Below are positions 39,403 to 48,150 of a stretch of DNA of 64,000 bases, one piece after another. Source of the stretch: Bifidobacterium lemurum (GTDB taxonomy: Bacteria; Actinomycetota; Actinomycetes; Actinomycetales; Bifidobacteriaceae). Position 1 is the first letter of the stretch. Each line of letters starts with the position of its first letter. The notes beneath the pieces were generated by a model, which saw only the letters and a program-made list of their open reading frames with translations, had not been told where the DNA came from and searched no databases. Location: positions 682,001 to 746,000 of the forward strand of contig NZ_CP062948.1 in the NCBI RefSeq assembly GCF_014898175.1, in the 5' to 3' direction. Position numbers and translations under genes: made by a program.

Positions 39403-40400
39403 CGTGCGGCCTCCTGCGTCATATGAGGCGCGGCGGGTGTGCCCGCGGCCATGCCTGCCGCACCGGCCGTGCCGATCGTGCCAGGCATACCAGCAGCCGT
39501 GCCGGTCACGCCAGCCGCACCTGTGGTCGTGCTCATATCACCGGCCATGACGGCAGCGCTGGGTATGCCGGCCGCGCCGACCACACCAGCCGCGCCGGGA
39601 GCACCGGTCCCCCTAGTCGCACCGGCCGCTCTGACCGCACCAACCGCACCGCCGGCGGCACCTTGCGGCGCGGTCAGCACGCCATCCTGCATGGTCACGG
39701 TGCGCCCGCAGAAGGCGGCCACATTCGGATCATGGGTGACGACCACCACGGACGAGCCGTTGTCGCGGGCGGCCTGGGTGAGGATGCCCATCACCTCGCG
39801 GCCTGTGGTCTGATCGAGCGCGCCGGTGGGTTCGTCGGCGAACACGACGGCCGGGCGCATGGCGAGCGCTCGGGCGATGGCGATGCGCTGCATCTGGCCG
39901 CCGCTCATCTCGCCGGGGCGTTGCGTGGCGAGCGCGCGCAAGCCGAGCCGCTCCAGCCACAGAATCGCCGTGTCGGTGGCCTGCCGGTAGTCGACGCCGC
40001 TGAGCATCATCGGCAAGGCGATGTTCTCCACCGCCGGCAGTTCGGGCAGCAGTTGGCCGGACTGGAAGACGAAGCCGAAGGCGGTGCGGCGCAGCGCGGT
40101 GCGATCGGCGTCGTTCATGCGGGTGATGTCGGCGCCGCGGAACACCACACTGCCCGAGGTCGGCTGGATGACGCCGGCGAGCGCGTGCAGCAGTGTGGAT
40201 TTGCCGGAGCCGGAGGGGCCCATCACGGCCACGGATTCGCCGGCGTTCAGCTGGAAGTTCACGTGGTTGAGAGCGAGCGTGTGGAAGCTCGGAGCGGGCA
40301 CGGCGACGACCGGCTCGCGGTTGGTCGGCGCGGCGGAGGAGCGTGCGGAGTAGTCCATCACCAGATCGGTGGCAGTGAGTACGGGAATCATTGTGTTCAT
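39399..40400 (-). CDS. MacB/LolD-type ABC transporter ATPase with an Ala/Gly-rich tail
   Basis: 333 residues. Walker A GPSGSGKSTLLHAL, signature MSGGQMQRIAIARAL, Walker B VVFADEPTGALD and switch His VVTHD are intact within the first 235 residues. The last 85 or so residues are a low-complexity Ala/Gly/Thr/Met tail (for example AAGMPGTIGTAGAAGMAAG), which normal family members lack. No strong ribosome site is seen before the ATG at 40400; an ATG at 40391 is also possible. Confidence 0.88.
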   Translation of the reverse strand: MNTMIPVLTATDLVMDYSARSSAAPTNREPVVAVPAPSFHTLALNHVNFQLNAGESVAVMGPSGSGKSTLLHALAGVIQPTSGSVVFRGADITRMNDADRTALRRTAFGFVFQSGQLLPELPAVENIALPMMLSGVDYRQATDTAILWLERLGLRALATQRPGEMSGGQMQRIAIARALAMRPAVVFADEPTGALDQTTGREVMGILTQAARDNGSSVVVVTHDPNVAAFCGRTVTMQDGVLTAPQGAAGGAVGAVRAAGATRGTGAPGAAGVVGAAGIPSAAVMAGDMSTTTGAAGVTGTAAGMPGTIGTAGAAGMAAGTPAAPHMTQEAAR

Positions 40401-40663
40401 ACCCGTAACGCTACGGTCCGCGCGCGGCGGCGGCCATCAGGCATAGGGACGATTCGCGCCGGCCCTGCGTCTCATTCCTGCGGAGGACATATCGTCCCGG
40501 AGAATACGCGGGCCAGCAACGCGCGCCAATGTCACGTGTCAGCGTCACGGGTTCGCGCACGGGACAACGACACGAGCCAGTGGCACGAGCCGCCAACCCG
40601 CCTGCCGCGCCAAACCTCACCATACCGAGTGTCTCGACCCGCCATACCGCGCGTCATCAACCC

Positions 40664-40691
40664 GTCATGCCGAGCGAAGTCGAGGCATCTC
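40664..40691. repeat. dispersed GTCATGCCGAGC-type repeat
   Basis: A single half-site of the family described at 2905-3040. The rest of 40401-40788 shows no gene and no further structure that I recognise. Confidence 0.65.
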
Positions 40692-40788
40692 CGCCGGAAC
40701 CCGACCGCACAAGCCCCAGCCGCGAACCGCGCCTTGAGGGACGGGGTGTCTCCCGCCCTTACGGAACGGGAATCCGGCCGCCAGCGGC

Positions 40789-42378
40789 TCACCGCGCCTG
40801 CGCGGCTAGCTCACGCAGACGGGCGGCGAAATTCGGCCAGTCGGTGCGCATGGCGGTCAGCAGTTTGCGGTTGGGCACGTCGTCGACCGGCACCCATTCG
40901 ATCTCCATGCTTTCATCGTCGTTGGCCTTAGGCTCCACGCGGTGACCGGGCTTTTCGAACGCGAACACCGTGGTGTAGGCCCACGGGCCGTGGTCCTCGC
41001 GGTATGCGCCCACCACTTCGATGTCTTCCGGGGTGATGTTCGCCTCTTCGTAGGATTCGCGCAGCGCGCCTTCGATCGGATTCTCCCCGTCGGCGGTCGC
41101 GCCGCCCGGAATGCCCCAAGTGCCGCCTTCGGCGCTCCACATCGCGCGATGCTGCATCACCACATGGGTCACCTCGCCGCTGGCCTCGTCGCGGCGGGCC
41201 AACAGGATGCCGGACGCGCCGTTGGTTCCCCAATGCTTGCGGCCGCACGCGCACTCGATCCATCCGTCGCCGGGCTGGTGCACGTTCTCCTTCGGAGGGA
41301 TGATGACGGCGTTTTTGGGGGTGCCGCCCAGTCCGTTTTGTTGCGCCGATTCGGCATGCGCCACGCCGCTGGCCTTGTCTTCGGGCTCTTTGACGCCGCG
41401 GCCCACATTCCACAGATCGGTCCAGGAGACGCCGAGTTCGGCGCACAGCCTGCGCGCCAACGGCAAGCTCAGGCCGATGATGCCGTGCGGGTCGCCTTCG
41501 ATGCCGTCGATGAACGCGCCGCCGAAGCCTTCCAACGTAAAGGATCCGGCCACTTCCAACGGCTCGCCGGTGGCGATGTAGCGTTCGATGTCGTCATCCG
41601 TGTAGTCGCAGAAATGCACCTTCGCGTGACTGGTGCCGCGCGCCACACGGCCGGTGGCGAAGTCGATCAGGCAGTGGCCGGTCCACAATTCGCCGGTATG
41701 GCCGCGCATCGCGCGCAGACGTTCGCGGGCCACCTCCACGCTGTGCGGCTTGCCGTAGCATTCGCCGTTCATCAGGAACATCGAATCGCAGCCAAGAATC
41801 AGCGGACCGACCGCGCTACGCGACAATCCGGCCTGTTCTCCGACGATCACGCTGATCGGCTCGGTTTCGGTGGGGATGCTCACACCGGAGAAATCGCGTG
41901 TGGTGGCCACGGAGGCCTTCGAGTAATCGAGCTGCGGGCCGGCGAGGATGCTGGAAGGTTCAGCGTTCTTGGAGATGCCACCATCGGTATCGGTACCCGC
42001 ACCCGCACCCGCATTGCCGCCGGCGTGCGCGACGTGCTCAGCGCCCTTGGAGTCATCGCCGTCGGCGGACATGCCGGCTTCGGCGACTTCCGCCGCCCGC
42101 AGCGGATATCCGGTCACACGCTCGCCATGGGCCGCGGCCGCGGTGGCGGCGACGTCCCGATATGCCTGATGCACGGCCTGCGCCTTGGCTTCGGCGAGAA
42201 TCATCACACGCTGGTCGACGCTCAGATCAGCGACTGCGACGCCCGCCTCGCGCGCGGCGCGCTCCAATGCGGCCGGCTCGTCGACATGCGAGACCCGAAT
42301 CGTCGGGCATACGCCGGCCGAGTTGAGCACATTGCGGCGCGGAACGGATTTCGAGGCAAGAATCAGCGGAACACTCAT
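40789..42378 (-). CDS. Maf-like nucleotide pyrophosphatase fused to a Nudix hydrolase
   Basis: 529 residues. The Maf domain starts LILASKSVPRRNVL and continues with LILGCDSMFLMNG, GKPHS and FCDYTDDDIERYIATGEPL. A poorly conserved insert rich in Ala/Gly/Asp (about 85-145) interrupts it. The Nudix domain occupies about 370-520, with the box GGATADGENPIEGALRESYE followed by EANI. Both domains hydrolyse nucleotide pyrophosphates: Maf removes non-canonical or UTP/dTTP nucleotides, and Nudix cleans up oxidised or other NDP-X compounds. AAGGTG precedes the ATG at 42378. Confidence 0.88.
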   Translation of the reverse strand: MSVPLILASKSVPRRNVLNSAGVCPTIRVSHVDEPAALERAAREAGVAVADLSVDQRVMILAEAKAQAVHQAYRDVAATAAAAHGERVTGYPLRAAEVAEAGMSADGDDSKGAEHVAHAGGNAGAGAGTDTDGGISKNAEPSSILAGPQLDYSKASVATTRDFSGVSIPTETEPISVIVGEQAGLSRSAVGPLILGCDSMFLMNGECYGKPHSVEVARERLRAMRGHTGELWTGHCLIDFATGRVARGTSHAKVHFCDYTDDDIERYIATGEPLEVAGSFTLEGFGGAFIDGIEGDPHGIIGLSLPLARRLCAELGVSWTDLWNVGRGVKEPEDKASGVAHAESAQQNGLGGTPKNAVIIPPKENVHQPGDGWIECACGRKHWGTNGASGILLARRDEASGEVTHVVMQHRAMWSAEGGTWGIPGGATADGENPIEGALRESYEEANITPEDIEVVGAYREDHGPWAYTTVFAFEKPGHRVEPKANDDESMEIEWVPVDDVPNRKLLTAMRTDWPNFAARLRELAAQAR

Positions 42379-42418
42379 ATCCGACACCTTATCAGCAGCC
42401 CACCGCTCATGTCGATGA

Positions 42419-42578
42419 CAACCAGTTGGCACTTGGGGCCTCCAGTTGGCACCCGGATCGCTTGACCTTGCAGATGGCCGGTGGTGGGAATCTTGATTTC
42501 TCAAGCTTCTTCGCCGCCGGCCATTGCCGTGGCTCCAAGAGCGGGTGCCAACTGGAGGCCCCAAGTGCCAACTGGTTG
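42419..42578. repeat. 160-bp long-hairpin element with 37-bp perfect inverted arms
   Basis: Arms 42419-42455 and 42542-42578 are perfectly complementary over 37 bp. Each arm contains CCAGTTGGCAC twice. The 86-bp centre also folds (TGGCCGGTGG with CCGCCGGCCA, GAATCTTGA with TCAAGCTTC). No open frame is present. Confidence 0.9.
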
Positions 42579-42623
42579 CGGAGACGCTGAACGACGTCCT
42601 TCGTCATACCAAGCGATGACTGC

Positions 42624-42651
42624 GTCATACCGAGCGTAGTCGAGGCATCTC
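42624..42651. repeat. dispersed GTCATACCGAGC-type repeat
   Basis: One half-site with a partial copy just before it (42603-42620). With the long hairpin it fills the gap 42379-42741. Confidence 0.6.
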
Positions 42652-42741
42652 AGTCACGTCCCGCACGCGCAACAGTAACGCACGCCAAGCATTGGCTCCC
42701 GTCGAACGCCGATTCACGTCTCACACGCTCAACAGCACCGT

Positions 42742-43782
42742 CTAGGCACGCTCCACTTCGACGCCGCGGGCGTTGATGGGCAGGTGCAGCACGCGCCAGT
42801 GACCTGACGCAAGCTGTTCGGCGGCCACCTCGTCGATGGCCTCACGCGCGTCGCCGTAATGCAGCACCAGCACGCACGGCCCCGCGCCGGAGACGGCGGC
42901 CGCGTAGCCCTTGGCGCGGAAGGTTTCGATCAGTTCCCACGAGGGGGCCATCAACGGCGCGCGATACGGCTGGTGCAGCTTGTCCTGCGTGGCGCTGAAC
43001 AGCAGCGCGTTCGCCTCGCGCGCGGCCCGCTCCAACGCTTCGGCGTTCTCGCCGTCGCCTGAGGTCTGGGCGAGCACGCGCGGATTCATCGCGGCCGGCA
43101 GCAAACCCACACGCGAGACGTTGTAGATCGCGTCACGGTAAGGCAGCTGCCCAGGCAGCGCCTGCCGCGCCTTTTCCGTGGAGAGTTCGTAGTCGGGCAC
43201 GAACACGGCGGCCGTAACGGCTCCATCCACCGGATAGTTCACGGTGTGGAATCCGCCGTGCAGCGGCTCACCGCCGGGAATCGGCACGGAGCCGACGCCT
43301 TCGCCGGTTTCGAAATCCCACGAGACGGTGAGTCCTCCGTACACGGCCGGCGCCACATTGTCGGGGTGGCCCTCGATATTCGCGGCCAGCTCGAAAATGG
43401 CGTCGCGGTTGAGCTCACCGCTTTGCGCGAAGGCGGCCGCCGCCGCGATGCCCGCGACGATCGCCTCGGCGGACGATCCCATGCCGCGCGCCTGCGGAAT
43501 ATTGTTGGTCGCCTCCAACGTGAAGCCGAAACGACCAAGCCCGAAGGTGGAGCAGGCGCGCCGGAAGGTGGAGACCACCAGATGCGTCTCGTCGCGCGGC
43601 AGCGTGTCCTCGCCCTCGCCGTGGATGATCACATGCGCGCTCGTGTCGGCCGGGTCGTCGGACACCGTGAACACGAGTTCGTCGTGGTAGTCGAGCGCCA
43701 GACCGACGGTGTCGAAACCGGAGCCGAGGTTGGCGCTGGTGGCGGGCACGCGCACGGTGACGCGGTTGGTTACAGGTCGCAT
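42742..43782 (-). CDS. thrB: homoserine kinase
   Basis: 346 residues, GHMP kinase family. RVPATSANLGSGFDTVGLAL is the N-terminal signature and the ATP loop is PQARGMGSSAEAIVAG. The C-terminal motif is AAVSGAGPCVLVL. It phosphorylates homoserine for threonine synthesis. GAGGAAACC precedes the ATG at 43782. It lies downstream of hom on the same strand, separated by 223 nt of repeats and a hairpin, so co-transcription may be attenuated. Confidence 0.95.
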   Translation of the reverse strand: MRPVTNRVTVRVPATSANLGSGFDTVGLALDYHDELVFTVSDDPADTSAHVIIHGEGEDTLPRDETHLVVSTFRRACSTFGLGRFGFTLEATNNIPQARGMGSSAEAIVAGIAAAAAFAQSGELNRDAIFELAANIEGHPDNVAPAVYGGLTVSWDFETGEGVGSVPIPGGEPLHGGFHTVNYPVDGAVTAAVFVPDYELSTEKARQALPGQLPYRDAIYNVSRVGLLPAAMNPRVLAQTSGDGENAEALERAAREANALLFSATQDKLHQPYRAPLMAPSWELIETFRAKGYAAAVSGAGPCVLVLHYGDAREAIDEVAAEQLASGHWRVLHLPINARGVEVERA

Positions 43783-43816
43783 GGTTTCCTCACAGACATT
43801 GTTATGGCGGCGTTTT

Positions 43817-44000
43817 ATTCCCATGGGACGCCCACTGGGGCGTTGTCGGTCACGGTTCGGTTTCATTCCCGCCGGGCGTTGACGAACACAATTCACAGCA
43901 TTGCGCTCACGGAACGCCCACCGGGTCGGGGTCACGGTTCGCGGCTTCATTCCCACGGAACGCCCCACCGGAGCGTTCCGTCGGTCACGGCTCGCGGTTT
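43817..44000. repeat. threefold GC-rich repeat with a hairpin between hom and thrB
   Basis: Three imperfect copies of a unit like ATTCCCACGGAACGCCC with a shared end TCGGTCACGGTTCGCGG, at about 43817-43863, 43907-43948 and 43949-44000. The last contains a 9-bp stem (ACGGAACGC, 43955-43963 with 43973-43981) that could terminate transcription after hom. Confidence 0.7.
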
Positions 44001-44005
44001 GCCCG

Positions 44006-45322
44006 TCAGTCCATCACGCGCAGGATCGACGGCTCGCCGGTCACGCAGTCGAGCTGGCAGACGGCCTGCACGGTCTCGCGCAGCGTCACCTCGTCGGTCA
44101 GATGGGTCACCAGACGCAGCTGCTGAATCTCGCCGTCATAGCCCGGATCGGTCATGGTGGGCTTCAAATCCTGGTTCACGCCGTTAATGGACACGCCGTG
44201 GTCGGCGAATTCCTTGGCGATCGCGGCGAGCACGCCCGGCTTGTCGTGGATGAGGAAGCGCACGGCGAAGGCCGCCTTGGAGGCGTTGATCGGCGCCTTG
44301 GGCAGGTCCTTGTACAGCGGGATGGACGGGCCGGTGGTGCCGGCGGCGATGTGGCGCGCCACGGTGACCACGTCGCCCACCACGGCGGAGGCGGTGGGCG
44401 CGCCGCCCGCGCCGCGTCCGTAGAACATCAGGTCGTCGGCGGCCTCGGCCTTGACGAACACGGCGTTGAACGAGCCGCGCACGGAGGCGAGCGGATGCGA
44501 TTCGTCGATCAGCGCCGGGTAGACGCGCGCGGAGACGCCGGCCTCGCCGTTCTCGACCACGGCGAGCAGCTTGATGACCTTGCCTTCGGCGGTGGCGGCG
44601 GCGATGTCGTCGGCGGTGATCTTGGTGATGCCCTCGACGGTCACGTCGTCGATGCCCACAGCGGTGTGGAAGCCGAGCGTGGCCATGATGGCGGCCTTGT
44701 TGGCGGCATCATAGCCTTCGATGTCGCCGGTCGGATCGGCTTCGGCGTACCCCTTGGCCTGGGCGTCCTTGAGCACGTCGTCGAATTGCAGGCCCTTGGT
44801 GGTCATCTCGTCGAGGATGTAGTTGGTGGTGCCGTTGACGATGCCGAGCATGCTGGTCACCTTGTCGCCCACAAGGGATTCGCGCAGGGGGCGCAGGAAC
44901 GGGATCGCGCCGCCCACGGACGCCTCGAAGTAGATGTCGACGCCCTTGGCTTCGGCCGCGGCGTAGATCTCCGGGCCGTACTTGGCGAGCAGCGCCTTGT
45001 TGGCGGTCACGACGGACGCGCCGGATTCGATGGCGGCGAGCACGAAGGCGCGAGCCACGTTGGTGCCGCCGATGAGCTCGATGACGATGTCGGAATTGGT
45101 CGCCACATGCATGGTGTCGGTGGTGACGATGGACTTGTCGATCCACGGGAAGGGATCGGTTTCGGCCGGATCGAGGCAGGCGACGCCGGTCAGTTCGATC
45201 GGGCGTCCGACGCGGGCCGCGAGCTCGTCGCGCTGTTCGACGATAAGGCGGGCGGTCTGCGAGCCGACGGTGCCGGCGCCGAGCAGTCCTACACGGATCG
45301 GGGTTTCGTTCTCAAATGCCAC
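44006..45322 (-). CDS. hom: homoserine dehydrogenase
   Basis: 438 residues starting at GTG (AAGGAAGG site). The Rossmann domain is VGLLGAGTVGSQTARLI. The substrate-binding region has ANKALLAKYG, and GYAEADPTGDIEGYDAANKA carries the catalytic region. A C-terminal ACT domain (VRFLIHDKPGVLAAIAKEFA) should bind threonine for feedback control. It reduces aspartate semialdehyde to homoserine. thrB follows. Confidence 0.96.
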   Translation of the reverse strand: MAFENETPIRVGLLGAGTVGSQTARLIVEQRDELAARVGRPIELTGVACLDPAETDPFPWIDKSIVTTDTMHVATNSDIVIELIGGTNVARAFVLAAIESGASVVTANKALLAKYGPEIYAAAEAKGVDIYFEASVGGAIPFLRPLRESLVGDKVTSMLGIVNGTTNYILDEMTTKGLQFDDVLKDAQAKGYAEADPTGDIEGYDAANKAAIMATLGFHTAVGIDDVTVEGITKITADDIAAATAEGKVIKLLAVVENGEAGVSARVYPALIDESHPLASVRGSFNAVFVKAEAADDLMFYGRGAGGAPTASAVVGDVVTVARHIAAGTTGPSIPLYKDLPKAPINASKAAFAVRFLIHDKPGVLAAIAKEFADHGVSINGVNQDLKPTMTDPGYDGEIQQLRLVTHLTDEVTLRETVQAVCQLDCVTGEPSILRVMD

Positions 45323-45676
45323 AAGGGGTCCTTCCTTCGCATCCGGCGTTTACCTGGGCCATTCTACGGTCCGAATCCGACACGCCGTATATATAAGAAC
45401 TCTAACAAAAATACAGCGCACCCCCATAACCCCCCGGAACCCAACTGCCCGTTACGTTAAGCGGCTCAAGGGATGTCTCGCCTCCAACACAAATCGGAAA
45501 GAATCTTAACGAATTGGATGACACGAGCCTTTCGGTGCCGTACCATTGTCAATTGAAGCGGTGCTGCTTGGCACGCCCGTCCGTTGAATCCAAAGGCGGA
45601 GGAGACGCGACGGACAGAGAGAAAGGTCATGCGAGAACAATTCACCGCTCATAACCCTCAAGAGGGAGGATTAGGA
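45323..45676. other. intergenic region between hom and the PTS gene
   Basis: 354 bp. It contains an AT-rich stretch near 45389-45416 (TATATATAAG), probably the hom promoter. A short hairpin GTGCTGCTTGGCAC lies at about 45562-45575, and GTCCGTTG can pair with CGACGGAC further on, in the PTS leader. These could belong to an antiterminator-controlled leader, but I cannot show a RAT sequence. Confidence 0.4.
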
Positions 45677-47236
45677 ATGAAAGCATACGTTCAGCGGCTT
45701 GGTCGCGCGCTTATGCTGCCCGTTGCGTGCCTGCCTGCGGCTGCACTCTTCCTGGGCATCGGTTACTGGATCGACCCGAGCGGATGGGGCGGCAATAACG
45801 TCGTCGCCGCGTATCTGTGCAAGACGGGCTCCGCGATCCTCGACAACCTGGGTCTGCTGTTCGCCGTTGGCGTCGCCATCGGCATGGCCCGCGACAAGGA
45901 CGGCGCCTCCGCGCTTTCCGGTCTCGTCGGCTTTATGACCGTCACCACGATCATGGGCTCCGCGAGCATGTTCCTCGGCTTCGACGCCGAAACCGTCGCC
46001 ACTGAGAACCCGGCCTTCGCCGCCGGCGCCATCGGCAACAAGAACGTGTTCTTCGGCATCATGGTCGGCTGCGTGGCCGGCGCGCTCTACAACAGGTTCG
46101 GCAAGACGAAACTGCCCGACTTCCTGGCGTTCTTCTCCGGCCGCCGCTGCGTGCCGATCCTGACCGCCGCGATCATGTCGGTCATCTCGCTCATCCTGCT
46201 GTTCGTGTGGCCGGTCGTCTACAACGGCCTGGTCTGGTTCGGCGAGTCCCTGATGGGCATGGGTGCCGTGGGCGCCGCCATCTACGCGTTCTTCAACCGC
46301 CTGCTCATCCCGACCGGCCTGCACCACGCGCTGAACAACGTGTTCTGGTTCAACCTGGCCGGCATCGACGACATCACCAAGTTCTGGAACGGCGTCGGCG
46401 GCCTTGACGGCACCACCCCGGCGGCCCTCGCCACCGGCGGATTCCATCCGTGGGGCGTGTACGTCACCGGTATGTACCAGGCCGGCTTCTTCCCGATCAT
46501 GATGTTCGGTCTGCCCGCGGGCGCGTTCGCCATCTACCGCTGCGCCAAGCCCGAGAACAAGAAGGCCGTCGGCTCCCTGATGCTGGCCGGTGGTCTCGCC
46601 GCCTTCCTCACCGGCGTGACCGAGCCGCTCGAGTTCTCCTTCATGTTCGCCGCCTTCCCGCTGTACGTGGTGCACGCGCTGCTCACCGCCCTGTCGGTGT
46701 TCATCGCCGCCGCCTTCCAGTGGATCGCAGGCTTCAACTTCTCCGCAGGCTTCATCGACTGGTTCCTGTCCCTGCGCGTGCCGCAGGCGAATATGCCGTG
46801 GATGCTGATCCTGCAGGGCATCGTCTTCGCCTTCATCTACTACTTCCTGTTCACCTTCCTGATCAAGAAGTTCGATATGAAGACCCCGGGCCGTGGCGAT
46901 GACGACGACGCGGCGACCGCCGCCGTGGCCGGCATCATGGACACCGGCGCCGAGGAGAAGAAGCCCGCCGCCGCTCCCGCCGGCGACAAGTACGCCTCGC
47001 TCGCCAGCACGCTCTACAACGCGCTCGGCGGCAAGGAGAACGTCGTGGACATCGAGAACTGTGTGACCCGTCTGCGCATGGGCGTGCACGACACCTCGAA
47101 GGTCGATCTCGACGCCATCCGCAAGGCCGGTGTTCCGGGCGTCAAGGTGCTTGACGCGAAGAACATCCAGGTCGTGGTCGGCACCCAGGTGCAGGCCGTG
47201 GCCGACGCCATGGAGGAGATCCATCAGAAAGCCTGA
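45677..47236 (+). CDS. ptsG: PTS glucose/N-acetylglucosamine-family EIICB permease
   Basis: 519 residues. The EIIC domain (about 1-400) has roughly ten hydrophobic segments and the family signatures RALMLPVACLPAAALFLGIG, IPTGLHHALNNVFW and GVTEPLEFSFMF. A charged linker leads to EIIB with the phospho-Cys462 in DIENCVTRLRM. It imports and phosphorylates a hexose, most likely glucose. GGGAGGA precedes the ATG; an ATG at 45629 is also open. The EIIA partner follows after 114 nt. The symbol is based on family similarity. Confidence 0.88.
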   Translation: MKAYVQRLGRALMLPVACLPAAALFLGIGYWIDPSGWGGNNVVAAYLCKTGSAILDNLGLLFAVGVAIGMARDKDGASALSGLVGFMTVTTIMGSASMFLGFDAETVATENPAFAAGAIGNKNVFFGIMVGCVAGALYNRFGKTKLPDFLAFFSGRRCVPILTAAIMSVISLILLFVWPVVYNGLVWFGESLMGMGAVGAAIYAFFNRLLIPTGLHHALNNVFWFNLAGIDDITKFWNGVGGLDGTTPAALATGGFHPWGVYVTGMYQAGFFPIMMFGLPAGAFAIYRCAKPENKKAVGSLMLAGGLAAFLTGVTEPLEFSFMFAAFPLYVVHALLTALSVFIAAAFQWIAGFNFSAGFIDWFLSLRVPQANMPWMLILQGIVFAFIYYFLFTFLIKKFDMKTPGRGDDDDAATAAVAGIMDTGAEEKKPAAAPAGDKYASLASTLYNALGGKENVVDIENCVTRLRMGVHDTSKVDLDAIRKAGVPGVKVLDAKNIQVVVGTQVQAVADAMEEIHQKA

Positions 47237-47350
47237 GTGAGATAGGTTCAGTTCTCCGCGGCCGGGCCGAACGGATTTCGTATCCGATCCGCCCGGCCGT
47301 GGAATATCCCATCCCACCATCCGTACGCACACAGCCGAAAGGACCCATTC

Positions 47351-47872
47351 ATGGCCGGCTTATTCTCTTCCCTGTTCCACCGCGACGACACGCCCGAAAC
47401 CCCGGCGGCTCCCGCCGGCGAACCGGTCGTCGCCCCCGTAGACGGCGCGCTCAAGCCCGTCACCGAAGTGCCCGATGAGACCTTCGCCGCCAAGATCCTC
47501 GGCGATGGTTTCGCCGTCGTGCCGACCTCGGGCACGGTGCTCGCGCCGGTCGCCGGCACGGTGACCACCGTGGCGGACGCCAAGCACGCCGTGGGCATCA
47601 CCACCCCCAGCGGAGTCGAAGTGCTGGTGCATATCGGCGTCGACACCGTGCAGCTGGGCGGCGCGCCGTTCGAGATGCTGGTCTCCCAAGGGCAGACGGT
47701 CACCGCCGGAGAGCCCGTCGAGAAGGTCGACCTCGAGGCGGTGAAGGCCGCCGGCAAGCCCACCGACGTGATCGTGGTGTTCACCAATCCGGACACCATC
47801 GCCGCGCTCGACCTCACCACGTCCGGCGATACCACCGCCGGCGCCGCGCTAGGCACGATGACCACCAAGTAG
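47351..47872 (+). CDS. crr: PTS glucose-type EIIA protein
   Basis: 173 residues, soluble. VVAPVDGALKPVTEVPDETF begins the domain, His79 is the conserved first His, and His94 in VEVLVHIGVDTVQLGG is the phosphorylation site. It transfers phosphate from HPr to the EIIB domain of the preceding gene. GAAAGGA precedes the ATG. A very strong hairpin terminator follows at 47918-47961. Confidence 0.93.
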   Translation: MAGLFSSLFHRDDTPETPAAPAGEPVVAPVDGALKPVTEVPDETFAAKILGDGFAVVPTSGTVLAPVAGTVTTVADAKHAVGITTPSGVEVLVHIGVDTVQLGGAPFEMLVSQGQTVTAGEPVEKVDLEAVKAAGKPTDVIVVFTNPDTIAALDLTTSGDTTAGAALGTMTTK

Positions 47873-47917
47873 CCGCGTCTCGCTGCGAGACTACTCCCAG
47901 CGAAAGCCTGCTTCCAT

Positions 47918-47961
47918 ACGAAACGGGGTTCCTTCTCAGTTGAGAAGGAACCCCGTTTCGT
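47918..47961 (+). terminator. terminator of ptsG-crr
   Basis: Perfect 21-bp stem (arms 47918-47938 and 47941-47961) starting ACGAAACGGGGTTCC; the centre opens to give a small loop. It is 46 bp after the EIIA stop. Confidence 0.9.
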
Positions 47962-48025
47962 CATCACGGACGGAGACCATCAGACCGCTTCACCCGTCAT
48001 CCCGAGCGGAGCGCTCCTTTTTCTT

Positions 48026-48131
48026 GTCATCCTGAGCGGAGGGCGTAGCCCGTAGTCGAAGGATCTCACGCTTTTTGCTGGGGCCAAGGGCGTGAGATCC
48101 TTCGACTACGCTGCGCTCCGCTCAGGATGAC
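48026..48131. repeat. paired dispersed repeats forming a long inverted repeat
   Basis: GTCATCCTGAGCGGAG at 48026 and its reverse complement ending at 48131. The arms, about 45 nt each, meet at GCGTGAGATCC. A further partial copy lies at 47996-48016. Confidence 0.8.
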
Positions 48132-48150
48132 GGAAGACGGAAACGCGCGT

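Noticed and set aside
45671..47332. A 553-codon minus-strand frame
   Set aside because: It is antisense to the PTS permease, which has its own ribosome site and family motifs.
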